Origin: Microvirga sp. 17 mud 1-3
GTDB taxonomy: Bacteria; Pseudomonadota; Alphaproteobacteria; Rhizobiales; Beijerinckiaceae
Assembly (NCBI RefSeq): GCF_003151255.1
Contig: NZ_CP029481.1
Span: 4,031,001 to 4,095,000 of the forward strand
Reading direction: 5' to 3'
DNA length: 64,000 bases
In this document: positions 8,876-18,176 of the stretch, piece by piece
How the letters are laid out: every line of letters starts with the position of its first letter
Position numbering within the stretch: position 1 is the first letter of the stretch
Position numbers and translations under genes: made by a program
The notes under the pieces: generated by a model
Told to the model about the DNA's origin: nothing
The model's database searches: none
What the model saw: the letters and a program-made list of their open reading frames with translations, nothing else

Positions 8876-10789
8876 ATGAAGCCGCTTCTGGATGTCGTCA
8901 CCATTGGCCGCTCTTCGGTCGATCTCTACGGCCAACAGGTCGGCGGTCGGCTGGAGGACATGGCCTCCTTCTCCAAGGCGGTCGGCGGCTGCCCGGCCAA
9001 CATCGCCATCGGCACGGCGCGGCTCGGCCTGAAATCGGGCCTTGTTACGCGCGTTGGCGACGAGGCCATGGGCCGCTTCATCCGCGAGCAGATGGAGCGC
9101 GAGGGCGTCGCCACGGACGGGATCGTCATCGACAAGGAGCGGCTGACTGCCCTGGTGATCCTGGGCGTGCGCGACGAGGACTCTTTCCCGCTCATCTTCT
9201 ACCGGGACAACTGCGCCGACATGGCCCTGACCGAGGACGACATCGCGGAGGATTTCATCGCCTCCGCGGCCGCCATCGTCGTCACGGGCACGCATTTCTC
9301 CCGCGACAACACCGCAGCCGCCCAGAAGAAGGCGATCCGCATCGCCAAGGCGAACGGGCGCAAGGTGGTGTTCGACGTGGATTACCGCCCGAATCTCTGG
9401 GGCCTCCTCGGCCACGGGGCGGGCGAATCCCGCTATGTGCGCTCCGACGCCGTGACCGAGCACCTGAAGCCCATTCTCGCCGATTGCGATCTGATCGTCG
9501 GCACCGAGGAGGAGCTTCACATCGCGGGCGGCTCGGAAGATACGCTGGAAGCCATCCGCGCCATCCGCGCCATCTCGACGGCCACCATCGTGTGCAAGCG
9601 CGGACCGATGGGCTGCGTCGTGTTTCCGGGCGCGATCCCGGGCTCCCTGGACGAGGGCGTGAAGGGGCCGGGCTTCCCGGTCGAGGTCTACAACGTGCTG
9701 GGTGCCGGCGATGCGTTCCTGTCGGGCTTCCTGCGCGGCTGGCTGAAGGACGAGCCCATCGAGACCTGTTGCGCCTATGCCAATGCGAGCGGCGCCTTCG
9801 CGGTCTCGCGCCTGCTCTGCTCGCCCGAGATCCCGAGCTTCCCCGAACTGCAGCACTTCCTGAAGACGGGCAGCCGCCACAAGGCGCTGCGCTTCGACGA
9901 ATCGCTCAACCACATCCACTGGGCGACGACGCGCCGTCCCGGCCCCGACAGCCTCATGGCGTTCGCCATCGACCACCGCATGCAGCTCGAGGTCATGGCC
10001 AAGGAGGTGGGGGCCCCAGTCGAGAAGATCAGCGCCTTCAAGGTGCTGGCCGTGCAGGCCGCCGCGCGGGTCGCGGACGGGCGGCCGGGATTCGGCATGC
10101 TGCTCGACGGCACCTATGGCCGTGAGGCCCTGTTCCGCGCCGCCGATCATCCCTTCTGGATCGGCCGGCCGGTGGAGCGCCCCGGTTCGCGCCCCCTCGA
10201 TTTCGAGAATGGCGGCAGCCTCGGCGCGCAGCTCGTCGAATGGCCGGTCGGCCACACCATCAAGTGCCTGTGCTTCTACCACCCGGACGACCCGCCGGAG
10301 CTGAAGGCGCGCCAGGAGCGCGAGCTGCTCCGCCTGCACGATGCCGCCCGGCGGATCGGCCGCGAGCTCCTGGTGGAGATCATCGCCGGGAAGAACGGAC
10401 CTCTGCGGGCGAACACCATCCCGACGGTGCTCCAGCGCCTCTACGATCTCGGCATCAAGCCGGACTGGTGGAAGCTCGAACCCCAGACGGATGCATCGGC
10501 CTGGCAGGGAATCGGCGAGGTCATCACTCGCAACGATCCCTATTGCCGCGGCATCGTTCTGCTCGGGCTGGAAGCACCCGAGGAGGAGCTCGAGGCCGCC
10601 TTCGCGGCCGCCGCGAAGGAGCCATGGGTAAAGGGCTTCGCGGTGGGGCGCACCATCTTCAACGACGCCGCCCGCCGCTGGCTGGCGGGCGAGATCGCCG
10701 ACGAGGCCGCCATCGCGGACATGTCCGGGCGCTTCCAGCGTCTGGTCGATGCCTGGCAGCGCGTTTCAGCGCGTGCAAAGGCCGCCTGA
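8876..10789 (+). CDS. iolC: Bifunctional IolC: 5-dehydro-2-deoxygluconokinase fused to a DUF2090 domain
   Basis: 637 aa, twice the length of a simple IolC kinase. Residues 1-330 are a PfkB-family kinase: ITIGRSSVDLYGQQVGGRLE at the start, with GGCPANIAIG and the catalytic anion-hole motif GAGDAF near 276. It phosphorylates 2-deoxy-5-keto-gluconate. Residues about 340-635 are a DUF2090 domain (MAFAIDHRMQLE, FGMLLDGTYGREAL, KPDWWKLEP), an aldolase-like fold suggested to do the following IolJ-type cleavage. That fusion is common in proteobacteria. No separate iolJ is seen. ATG start, first gene of iolCDEB. Confidence 0.94.
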   Translation: MKPLLDVVTIGRSSVDLYGQQVGGRLEDMASFSKAVGGCPANIAIGTARLGLKSGLVTRVGDEAMGRFIREQMEREGVATDGIVIDKERLTALVILGVRDEDSFPLIFYRDNCADMALTEDDIAEDFIASAAAIVVTGTHFSRDNTAAAQKKAIRIAKANGRKVVFDVDYRPNLWGLLGHGAGESRYVRSDAVTEHLKPILADCDLIVGTEEELHIAGGSEDTLEAIRAIRAISTATIVCKRGPMGCVVFPGAIPGSLDEGVKGPGFPVEVYNVLGAGDAFLSGFLRGWLKDEPIETCCAYANASGAFAVSRLLCSPEIPSFPELQHFLKTGSRHKALRFDESLNHIHWATTRRPGPDSLMAFAIDHRMQLEVMAKEVGAPVEKISAFKVLAVQAAARVADGRPGFGMLLDGTYGREALFRAADHPFWIGRPVERPGSRPLDFENGGSLGAQLVEWPVGHTIKCLCFYHPDDPPELKARQERELLRLHDAARRIGRELLVEIIAGKNGPLRANTIPTVLQRLYDLGIKPDWWKLEPQTDASAWQGIGEVITRNDPYCRGIVLLGLEAPEEELEAAFAAAAKEPWVKGFAVGRTIFNDAARRWLAGEIADEAAIADMSGRFQRLVDAWQRVSARAKAA

Positions 10790-10882
10790 CGGCCCGAATT
10801 CGGGGTCGGGCCTTGACCGCCCGGCCCGATATCCTCTGGACTGAAGATCCTTTCCTTCGCCTCGACCCGAACAGGAGCCCGC

Positions 10883-12730
10883 ATGAGCACGATCCGCCTC
10901 ACCATGGCCCAGGCCATCGCCCGTTTCCTGGCGGCGCAGAAGGCCGATATCGACGGCGAGGTTCTTCCCCTCTTCGCCGGCGTCTGGGCGATCTTCGGCC
11001 ACGGCAACGTGGCGGGACTGGGGGAGGCCCTCTATGGCGTGCGTGACCAGCTGCCGACCTATCGCGCCCATAACGAACAGGGCATGGCCCATGCGGCCAT
11101 CGCCTTCGCCAAGGCCTCCCGCCGCCGTCGCATGATGGTCTGCACCACCTCCATCGGACCCGGCGCCACCAACATGGTGACGGCCGCCGCGGTGGCTCAT
11201 GTGAACCGCCTGCCGGTCCTGCTCCTGCCCGGCGACGTCTTCGCCAACCGCCGTCCCGATCCGGTGCTGCAGCAGATCGAGGATTTCTCGGACGGCACCG
11301 TCTCGGCCAACGACTGCTTCCGGCCCGTCTCCCGCTATTTCGACCGCATCGCGCGGCCCGAGCAGATCATCCCGGCGCTCCGACGTGCCATGGCAGTCCT
11401 GACCGATCCGGCCGATTGCGGACCCGTGACGCTCGCCCTCTGCCAGGACACGCAGACAGAGGCCTACGATTATCCGGAATCCTTCTTCGCCGAGAAGGTC
11501 TGGACGCCGCGCCGGATCCGCCCGGACCAGGCGGAGCTCACCGAGGCCACCAGGATCCTGCGCGGCGCGAAGAAGCCCTTCATCGTGGCGGGCGGCGGCG
11601 TGCTCTATTCGGGCGCCGAGGGAGCGCTTTCCGATTTCGCAAAGAAGCATGGGCTCCCGACCGGCGAGACCCAGGCCGGCAAGTCGAGCCTCGCCCATGA
11701 CGATGCCGCCAATCTCGGCGCCATCGGCGTGACCGGAACCGGCGCCGCCAATGCGCTGGCCGAGGACGCGGACGTGATCCTCGCGGTCGGCACCCGCCTG
11801 CAGGACTTCACCACCGGCTCCTGGGCCCTGTTCAAGAACCCGGACCGGCGCATCGTGTCGCTCAACGTCCAACCCTTCGATGCCACGAAGCACAATGCCG
11901 CCTCCCTAGTGGCGGACGCCAAGGCCGGTCTCGACGAGCTGAGTGCCGCCCTCGGAGCCTGGAAGGCGCCGGAGGCCTGGACCGCAAAGGCCCGGGACGA
12001 GAAGGCGCGCTGGTTCGAGCAGACGGCGCGTTTCACGGATCCGACCAACGCCGAACTGCCCTCCGACGCGCAGGTGATCGGCGCCGTCCAGCGCAATGCT
12101 CAGGCCTCCGACGTGGTGGTGTGTGCCGCGGGCGGCCTGCCGGGCGAGCTCCATAAGCACTGGAAGGCCGCGCAGGCCGGCGGTTACCATATGGAATACG
12201 GCTATTCCTGCATGGGTTACGAGATCGCGGGCGGCATCGGCGTGAAGATGGCCGACCCGAGCCGGGACGTGACCGTGATGGTCGGCGACGGCTCGTACCT
12301 CATGATGAATTCCGAGCTCGCCACCTCGGTGATGCTGGGGCTCAAGCTGACGGTCGTCCTCCTCGACAACCGGGGCTATGGCTGCATCAACCGCCTGCAG
12401 CGGGCGACCGGCGGCGAGAGCTTCAACAATCTCCTGCAACACACCCGCCATGTGACCCTGCCGGATGTCGACTTTGCGGCCCATGCGGCAAGCCTCGGCG
12501 CGCTGGCCGTCAAGGTGAAGGGGATCGGTGAACTGGAAAGTGCCCTCAAGGAGGCGCGCAAGGCAGAGCGCAGCACGGTGATCGTCATCGACACCGACCC
12601 GCTTACTTCGACCGATGCGGGCGGCCATTGGTGGGATGTGGCGGTGCCGGAAGTCTCGGCGCGCCCGCAGGTGAACGACGCCCGCAAGTCTTACGAGAAT
12701 GCCCTCGCCGCACAGCGGGTGGGCGACTGA
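10883..12730 (+). CDS. iolD: 3D-(3,5/4)-trihydroxycyclohexane-1,2-dione hydrolase (IolD)
   Basis: 615 aa, as expected. A ThDP-dependent enzyme that hydrolyses the cyclic diketone made by IolE and so opens the inositol ring. N-terminal Pyr domain with the catalytic Glu in AHNEQGMAHAAIAFAKA (about residue 62), a central domain (about 215-350), and a C-terminal PP domain with the ThDP/Mg motif VMVGDGSYLMMNSEL near 466 followed by LTVVLLDNRGYGCI. RBS-like GAACAGGAG lies before the ATG. It follows iolC by 93 bases and precedes iolE by 24. Confidence 0.96.
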   Translation: MSTIRLTMAQAIARFLAAQKADIDGEVLPLFAGVWAIFGHGNVAGLGEALYGVRDQLPTYRAHNEQGMAHAAIAFAKASRRRRMMVCTTSIGPGATNMVTAAAVAHVNRLPVLLLPGDVFANRRPDPVLQQIEDFSDGTVSANDCFRPVSRYFDRIARPEQIIPALRRAMAVLTDPADCGPVTLALCQDTQTEAYDYPESFFAEKVWTPRRIRPDQAELTEATRILRGAKKPFIVAGGGVLYSGAEGALSDFAKKHGLPTGETQAGKSSLAHDDAANLGAIGVTGTGAANALAEDADVILAVGTRLQDFTTGSWALFKNPDRRIVSLNVQPFDATKHNAASLVADAKAGLDELSAALGAWKAPEAWTAKARDEKARWFEQTARFTDPTNAELPSDAQVIGAVQRNAQASDVVVCAAGGLPGELHKHWKAAQAGGYHMEYGYSCMGYEIAGGIGVKMADPSRDVTVMVGDGSYLMMNSELATSVMLGLKLTVVLLDNRGYGCINRLQRATGGESFNNLLQHTRHVTLPDVDFAAHAASLGALAVKVKGIGELESALKEARKAERSTVIVIDTDPLTSTDAGGHWWDVAVPEVSARPQVNDARKSYENALAAQRVGD

Positions 12731-12754
12731 TCACGACAACGAGAGAGAACGACG

Positions 12755-13639
12755 ATGACGATCCGGATCGGGGCAAATCCCATTGGCTGGTCGAACGACG
12801 ACATGCAGGAACTCGGCGGCGAGACGCCCCTCGAGGTCTGCCTCGCGGAGGCGAAGGAGGCCGGCTTCGAGGGCATGGAACTCGGCAACAAGTTCCCGCG
12901 CCAGCCGGAGGCTCTGAAGAAGGCGCTGGCTCCCTTCGGCCTCGCCTGCGTGTCGGGCTGGTATTCGGCCGAGCTCCTCACCCGCGATGCGGATGCCGAG
13001 ATGAAGGCGCTACGCCCCCATCTCGACCTCCTGAAGGCCATGGGCTCGAACGTCCTCGTTTTCGCCGAGACCTCGAACGCGATCCACGGCGACCGCTCGA
13101 AGCCGCTCTCGCAGCGCCCGGTCATGAAGGCGGGCGACTGGGCCGAGTTCGGCCGCCGCGTGACCCAGGTCGCCGAACGGACCCTGCAGGAGGGCGTGCG
13201 ACTCGTCTATCATCACCATATGGGCACCATCGTGGAATCGGAGGCCGATATCGACGCCTTCATGAACGCGACCGGCGAAGCCGCCCATCTCCTCCTCGAC
13301 ACGGGCCATGCCACCTGGGGCGGCGCGGATCCGGCGGCACTCGCCCGCCGTTATCGTTCCCGCATCAGCCACGTGCACACCAAGGACGTGCGCAAGGCCG
13401 TCATGGAGACGTCCAGGGCCAAGAACTGGAGCTTCCTCGATTCGGTGATCGAGGGCGTCTACACGGTTCCGGGCGACGGCATGGTGGATTTCGTGTCTGT
13501 GTTTAAGGAACTTCCGGGCTATAGCGGCTGGGTGGTGATCGAGGCGGAGCAGGATCCCAAGAAGGCCCACCCGCTCACCTATGCCAAGATGGGCTATGCC
13601 AACCTCACCCGCTTCCTGAAGGAAGCCGGGCTCCGTTAG
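12755..13639 (+). CDS. iolE: Myo-inosose-2 dehydratase (IolE)
   Basis: 294 aa. It dehydrates scyllo-inosose to 3D-(3,5/4)-trihydroxycyclohexane-1,2-dione. Xylose-isomerase-like TIM barrel: IGANPIGWSNDDMQELGGE at the start is highly typical of IolE, YHHHMGTIVES near 150, LLLDTGHATWGG near 180, SHVHTKDVR near 205 and VIEAEQDPKKAHPL near 265 hold the metal ligands. It starts 24 bases after iolD; the upstream GAGAGAACGACG serves as RBS. 11 bases separate its stop from the iolB start. Confidence 0.95.
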   Translation: MTIRIGANPIGWSNDDMQELGGETPLEVCLAEAKEAGFEGMELGNKFPRQPEALKKALAPFGLACVSGWYSAELLTRDADAEMKALRPHLDLLKAMGSNVLVFAETSNAIHGDRSKPLSQRPVMKAGDWAEFGRRVTQVAERTLQEGVRLVYHHHMGTIVESEADIDAFMNATGEAAHLLLDTGHATWGGADPAALARRYRSRISHVHTKDVRKAVMETSRAKNWSFLDSVIEGVYTVPGDGMVDFVSVFKELPGYSGWVVIEAEQDPKKAHPLTYAKMGYANLTRFLKEAGLR

Positions 13640-13650
13640 GAGAAAGACAG

Positions 13651-14453
13651 ATGCCGAACCTCCTGGTCAAACCGTCCCGCCCCGATTCGAACGGGCGGAT
13701 CCACGCCGTCACGCCGGAATCCGCCGGCTGGACCTATGTGGGCTTCGAGGTCTTCCGCCTGAAGGCCGGACAAAGCCTGCGGCAGGAGACCGGCGACCGG
13801 GAGGCGTGCATCGTCATGCTGTCCGGCCGCGCCCGCGTCTCGGCTGGGGGCCAGGATTTCGGCGTCATCGGCGGGCGCTCGTCCCCGTTCGAGCCGGATC
13901 CGTGGTCGCTCTATGCGCCTGCGCGCTCCGAATGGTCGCTGACGGCGGAGGGCGATTGCGAGTTCGCCGTCTGTACCGCGCCGGGGGAAGGCAAGCTGCC
14001 GGCGCGCGTCATCCGCCCCGACCAGGTGGGACAGGAAACCCGCGGCAAGGGCACCAACACCCGGCACGTGCGCAACATCCTGCCCGAGACCGAGCCGGCC
14101 GAGAGCCTTCTGGTGGTCGAGGTCATTACGCCCCCGGCCACTGGTCGAGCTACCCGCCCCACAAGCACGACCGGGACGCACTCCCGAACGAGTCCCTGCT
14201 CGAAGAGACCTATTACCACCGCCTGAACCCGCCGACCGGCTTTGCCCTGCAGCGGGTCTACACGGATGATCGCTCTCTCGACGAGACTCTCGCGGCGGCG
14301 GATGGCGACGTGGTGCTGGTGCCGCGGGGCTACCACCCCGTCGGCGCACCGCACGGCTACGAGCTCTACTATCTCAACGTGATGGCCGGCCCGAAGCGCA
14401 TCTGGAAGTTCCACAACGATCCGGCGCACGAGTGGATGCTGGCGCAGGCCTGA
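13651..14453 (+). pseudogene. iolB: 5-deoxy-glucuronate isomerase (IolB), interrupted by a one-base frameshift
   Basis: IolB isomerises 5-deoxy-glucuronate to 2-deoxy-5-keto-gluconate. Codons from 13651 encode a normal N-terminus up to LLVVEVITPP (about 14136), after which that frame diverges and stops at 14226. The rest of IolB, GHWSSYPPHKHD onward through GYHPVGAPHGYELYYLNVMAGP to the stop at 14453, continues in the -1 frame. One extra base in the run CCCCCGG (14131-14137) would restore a single 267-residue protein of normal length including the metal-binding His residues. Either a genuine mutation that breaks the pathway or a sequence error at a GC run; the intact flanks favour an error or a very recent event. 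Confidence 0.88.
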
Positions 14454-14484
14454 GGCGCCTCTGCGGTTATTAAACGCCTCCACC

Positions 14485-14629
14485 GTCATTCCGGGACGGC
14501 CCAAAGGGTCGGGCCCGGAACCCATAAACGCTGAGGATGCAGGTTAAGGCGCAGCGTTTTCCACAATGCCTTGTTCTGAGACACTTGTGTTTATGGGTTC
14601 CGGGCTCCGCTACGCGGCCCCGGAATGAC
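14485..14629 (+). repeat. MITE/BIME-like element, copy 2
   Basis: About 145 bp with ends GTCATTCCGG and CCGGAATGAC and inner arms GGAACCCATAAAC and GTTTATGGGTTCC. It is homologous along its whole length, in opposite orientation, to the element at 2229-2372. It lies directly after iolB. No coding content. Confidence 0.75.
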
Positions 14630-14704
14630 AGGGTACGCAAGGCTTCAAATTGTGCCCACATTCCCATGGGACGGTCCGGCGGACGCTGACAGGGAGATGT
14701 CCTC

Positions 14705-14914
14705 ATGGCCCGTCTGGGTTGGGTCGCCGCCGGCCTGCTCGCGCTCCTCGTGGGAGGATGCGCCGTCTATGGGTCGGCCGAGACGGCAACCGTCCAGGTC
14801 CAGGGGGACCGCATGCATGTCAGGGCAGATCGCTGGGAAGGCAGCGTCGCCTGCGGTCCGGGCCTGGGAGAAAGGCCCTGCTCGGCAGGCTCCATGCGCG
14901 AGGGAATTCGCTAG
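14705..14914 (+). CDS. Small predicted lipoprotein
   Basis: 69 aa. Positively charged N-terminus, hydrophobic stretch VAAGLLALLVGGC with a lipobox (LVGGC) and Cys near residue 19, so it is probably lipidated and anchored to a membrane. The rest is hydrophilic with two further Cys (VACGPG, RPCSAG) that could form a disulfide. RBS-like GGGAGATG precedes the ATG. No family recognised. It stands alone between the repeat element and the DUF5996 gene. Confidence 0.65.
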   Translation: MARLGWVAAGLLALLVGGCAVYGSAETATVQVQGDRMHVRADRWEGSVACGPGLGERPCSAGSMREGIR

Positions 14915-15006
14915 ACCGCCCTCGCGGCCGATGGGGTTATGCTTCCCTGGTCGCACATACGCCCTAGGTCCATTCCAGCGCATCGAAAACGGGGAAGGAT
15001 GGCGGC

Positions 15007-15969
15007 ATGGCGACCGGCGAAGCATCCCGTGGCTCCTTGTGGCCCTCCCTGGATTATGCGCAATGGCGCGACACGGCCCTCACGCTGCAGCTCTGGACCC
15101 AGATCGTCGGCAAGACGCGCCTGTCCAGAACCCCATGGCTCAATCACTCCTGGCACGTGGTGTTTTATGTAACGGCGCGCGGCCTGAGCACATCGCATTT
15201 CGTGGTGGACGGCGAAGCGGTGGAGATCGAGTTCGATTTCATCGACCACAATCTCCAGATCCGCACCAGCACGGGCGCAGGCCGCTCCCTGCCCCTGACG
15301 GCCCAAACCGTCAGCGCGTTCTACCACTCTTATCTCGCAGCCCTTTCGGAGCTCGGCTTCGCCACGAAGATCCATCCGGTCCCGAACGAGGTCGATCCGG
15401 CCATTCCGTTTGCGGACGACACGGTTCATGCGTCCTATGATCCGGAGGCCGCGCATCGGTTCTGGCGCGCCCTCCTCCAGGCCGACCGGATATTCAAGCT
15501 TTTTCGCACAGCATTCCTGGGCAAATGCAGCCCGGTTCATTTCTTCTGGGGCAGCTTCGACCTCGCGGTCACGAGGTTTTCCGGCCGCAGGGCACCGCCT
15601 CATCCTGGCGGCGTACCGGCATTGCCTGACAGCGTTGTCCGTGAGGCTTATTCGCATGAGGTCAGCAGCGCGGGCTTCTGGCCCGGCAATGACGCTTATC
15701 CGCAGGCCGCGTTCTATTCATATGCCTATCCCGAGCCTGCGGGCTTCCGGGAGCGCCCGGTAAGGCCGGCCGCCGCCGGCTTCAACGCCCAGCTCGGAGA
15801 GTTCATCCTGCCCTACGAGGCCGTCCGCCAATCGCCCTCGCCGGACCACGACTTGCTGGAGTTCCTGCAATCGACCTATGAGGCCGCCGCCGAAACAGCG
15901 AAATGGGACCGCGATGCGCTGGAATGTGCGTTCGGCGTTCCCGACCGGCCCCGCCCCGTGGCGCCGTGA
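15007..15969 (+). CDS. DUF5996 family protein
   Basis: 320 aa. LWPSLDYAQWRDTALTLQLWTQIVGK at the start, then WLNHSWHVVFYVTARGL and GSFDLAVTRFSGR are the hallmarks of DUF5996, a cytosolic family of unknown function in many soil proteobacteria. No signal peptide or membrane segment. A conserved acidic and aromatic pattern (FWPGNDAYPQAAFYSYAYPEP) lies near 220-245. The ATG at 15007 is preceded by GGGGAAGGATGG. Convergent with the hlyU-like gene downstream. Confidence 0.85.
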   Translation: MATGEASRGSLWPSLDYAQWRDTALTLQLWTQIVGKTRLSRTPWLNHSWHVVFYVTARGLSTSHFVVDGEAVEIEFDFIDHNLQIRTSTGAGRSLPLTAQTVSAFYHSYLAALSELGFATKIHPVPNEVDPAIPFADDTVHASYDPEAAHRFWRALLQADRIFKLFRTAFLGKCSPVHFFWGSFDLAVTRFSGRRAPPHPGGVPALPDSVVREAYSHEVSSAGFWPGNDAYPQAAFYSYAYPEPAGFRERPVRPAAAGFNAQLGEFILPYEAVRQSPSPDHDLLEFLQSTYEAAAETAKWDRDALECAFGVPDRPRPVAP

Positions 15970-15992
15970 CGGCACGGAGACGCGCAGCCCCG

Positions 15993-16292
15993 TCAGGAAA
16001 AGATCCGGTCGCCCTGCTCGTCGATGATCTGCCGGCCTTTCGTAACCGAGAAGGCGGCGGCATCGTCGCGGCTCGCATGGGTCTCGGCCCGCACGAAGCG
16101 GTGCTCCTTCGTGCCCTCCGCAAAATCCTTCTCGATGGTTCCGGCGGTCTGGAATTGCCCCTTGGCCGGATAAGGCGCCGGGCGGATGCGATAGCCCTTG
16201 TACTCGACCGCCTCGGCGGCAGGCTCCTCGCGGGCTGCGGAGGCACCTTTGCCGACGAGACGGGACAAGAGATCGGACAAGAACGAAGCCAT
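15993..16292 (-). CDS. HlyU-like protein
   Basis: 99 aa from the ATG at 16292. Typical HlyU family layout: N-terminal MASFLSDLLSRLVG helix, then EYKGYRIRPAPYPAKGQFQTAG, HRFVRAETHASRDDA and the C-terminal KGRQIIDEQGDRIF. Named after a Vibrio haemolysin regulator, but this short alphaproteobacterial form has no helix-turn-helix that can be seen and its role is unknown. It is convergent with DUF5996 and lies downstream of the metallo-beta-lactamase gene. Confidence 0.85.
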   Translation of the reverse strand: MASFLSDLLSRLVGKGASAAREEPAAEAVEYKGYRIRPAPYPAKGQFQTAGTIEKDFAEGTKEHRFVRAETHASRDDAAAFSVTKGRQIIDEQGDRIFS

Positions 16293-16361
16293 GGGCGCGC
16301 TGAACTCCTGCGGGAAACGCCCGGTCATACCATGGCGAACCGTCGGCCCGTCAATCGCGCC

Positions 16362-17165
16362 TCAGGAGAGAAGTTCCACGTATCGCTTCACGGAGCGGTC
16401 CACCACCGCCTTCGCGTCGGCCTTGACGTCCTTTCCGGCGAAGGCCCCGTAGATCCGCTCGAAGGGCAGCGGTTCCAGCATCGCGCCGATGCGCAGAACC
16501 TCCCGGGCCGGCAGGGGCATCATGTTGGGATAGCTCCACAGGAAGCTGACGCGGCGCACATCCGCCGCCACTTGGACGATATCGCCGGACAGGATCACTC
16601 CGGCCCCGTCATGGGCCTTCGCCCAATGGAGAACGGTTCCGCCCGGAAAATGCCCGCCGAGCCGGATCAGCGTAGCGCCGGGCAGGATTTCGAGCGAATC
16701 GCCCTCCCAGAACCGGATGCCCTCCGATGGGCGCATGACCCATTCCCGGTCGGCCGCATGCAGATAGACGGGCGCGTCGAAGGCGTGGCTCCAGTCCTGC
16801 AGGGTGGTGTAATAATGCGGGTGCGAAATCGCGATAGCCGCAAGGCCGCCGAGTGCATGGACAATCGCCACCGTGGCCTCGTCGAGATGGGCGATGCAGT
16901 CCCACAGGATGTTCCCGGCCGGCGTCCTCAGCAGGAAGGCGCGCTGGTTGATGGCGAAGGCCGGAACGGTCTGGACGCTGTAGAGCTCCGGCTCGTGCAG
17001 CCTCCAGGCATTCGCATGAGAGGCCGCGAGCTTCTCGCGCGTCGTCCAGCCCTGGCCGGAGGCCGGAACATATTGCCGCTCGTCGTCGCAGATCGGGCAG
17101 GCGGAGGGCGGCGTCTCGGCGGGCGGGTAGGAGGTCCCGCAGGCGGAGCAGAGGAAGATCGGCAT
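16362..17165 (-). CDS. Metallo-beta-lactamase-fold hydrolase with N-terminal zinc ribbon
   Basis: 267 aa from the ATG at 17165. An N-terminal rubredoxin/zinc-ribbon-like pair (CSACG and CPIC, residues 6-26) precedes an MBL domain: ISHPHYYTTLQDW near 130 takes the place of the classical HxHxDH motif, GGHFPGG near 195 gives the third His, and ILSGDIVQV near 215 the bridging Asp. The Asp and the third His of the first motif are replaced by Tyr and Thr, so metal binding is unusual or reduced. Substrate unknown. Divergent from kynA with 134 bases between. Confidence 0.8.
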   Translation of the reverse strand: MPIFLCSACGTSYPPAETPPSACPICDDERQYVPASGQGWTTREKLAASHANAWRLHEPELYSVQTVPAFAINQRAFLLRTPAGNILWDCIAHLDEATVAIVHALGGLAAIAISHPHYYTTLQDWSHAFDAPVYLHAADREWVMRPSEGIRFWEGDSLEILPGATLIRLGGHFPGGTVLHWAKAHDGAGVILSGDIVQVAADVRRVSFLWSYPNMMPLPAREVLRIGAMLEPLPFERIYGAFAGKDVKADAKAVVDRSVKRYVELLS

Positions 17166-17299
17166 GGCGCTGGCTTTCCGTTCAGAGGCGGCGCAGCCTA
17201 ATGGCTTGCCCTTCCCGATCAAGCCTGCGAGCCGGTTTTACATCACACCGCCGATTTCCTAGGATCGCCTTCGGTCAATCGGACAGCAAGGAGAGCCGC

Positions 17300-18160
17300 A
17301 TGGGCGCGGAACGGGGCGCGAAGGATGGTGATACGGCCTCCCCCATCGCTGAGGGCATCCACACCGATTTTTCAGGAGGCATGAGCTATGGCGATTACCT
17401 CCATCTCGACACCCTCCTGTCGGCGCAGGCTCCCCTTACGGGCGAGCATGACGAGCTGCTCTTCATTGTCATCCACCAGGTGATGGAGCTGTGGCTGAAG
17501 CTCTTCAACCGCGAGCTCGACACGGCGCTCGGGCATATCCGCGCGGACGAGCTGCAGCCCGCCTTCAAGTGCTGCGCCCGGATCAACCGCATTCAGGAGC
17601 AGCTGATCCAGGCCTGGACGGTGCTCTCCACCATGACTCCGTCCGACTACCTGCGCTTCCGGCCGGCTCTCGGGCGCTCGTCAGGCTTCCAGTCCTGGCA
17701 GTACCGCCTCGTCGAGTTCAAGCTCGGCGCGAAGGACGCCCTGAAGATCGCGCCTCACCGGCACCGGCCCGAGATTGCCGCGCGGCTGGAGGAGGCCTAC
17801 CGGGCGCCCGGCCTCTATGACGAGGCGCTACGCCTCTTGGCACGGCGCGGCTATCCGGTGCCGCCGGAGGTCCTGGAGCGGGACGTGACGCAGCCTTACG
17901 TGGCGCATCCGGGCGTCGAAGCCGTCTGGGAGGAAATTTATCGCCACTCGGACGAGCATTTCGACCTCTACGAGCTGGCCGAGGAGCTGGTGGACCTTGA
18001 GGACGCGTTCCAGCAATGGCGCTTCCGGCACATGAAGACCGTGGAGCGCATCATCGGCATGCGCCGCGGCACCGGCGGCAGCGCCGGCGTCGCCTATCTC
18101 AAGCACGCGCTGGACCGCTCCTTCTTTCCGGAGCTCTGGTCCGTGCGAACCAAGCTCTGA
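17300..18160 (+). CDS. kynA: Tryptophan 2,3-dioxygenase
   Basis: 286 aa from the ATG at 17300, preceded by AAGGAGAG; the frame extends upstream but without family similarity. The haem enzyme opens the indole ring of L-tryptophan to N-formylkynurenine. Family signatures: GGMSYGDYLHLDTLLSAQ, HDELLFIVIHQVMELWLKL (distal pocket), FQSWQYRLVEFKLG, and the C-terminal QWRFRHMKTVERIIG with the haem-ligand His followed by RRGTGGSAGVAYL. It is 16 bases from the kynureninase-like gene, so the two form a short tryptophan-degradation operon. No kynurenine formamidase is seen in the window. Confidence 0.95.
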   Translation: MGAERGAKDGDTASPIAEGIHTDFSGGMSYGDYLHLDTLLSAQAPLTGEHDELLFIVIHQVMELWLKLFNRELDTALGHIRADELQPAFKCCARINRIQEQLIQAWTVLSTMTPSDYLRFRPALGRSSGFQSWQYRLVEFKLGAKDALKIAPHRHRPEIAARLEEAYRAPGLYDEALRLLARRGYPVPPEVLERDVTQPYVAHPGVEAVWEEIYRHSDEHFDLYELAEELVDLEDAFQQWRFRHMKTVERIIGMRRGTGGSAGVAYLKHALDRSFFPELWSVRTKL

Positions 18161-18176
18161 CGGAGCGGATGCGACG

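Noticed and set aside
8759..10339. 526-residue open frame antisense to iolC
   Set aside because: Low-complexity Ala/Arg/Gly/His composition typical of antisense of GC-rich genes; iolC is unmistakable.
14131..14138. Programmed -1 frameshift in iolB
   Set aside because: CCCCCGG is not a standard slippery heptamer arrangement in this frame, and iolB is not known to use one; an indel or sequence error is simpler.
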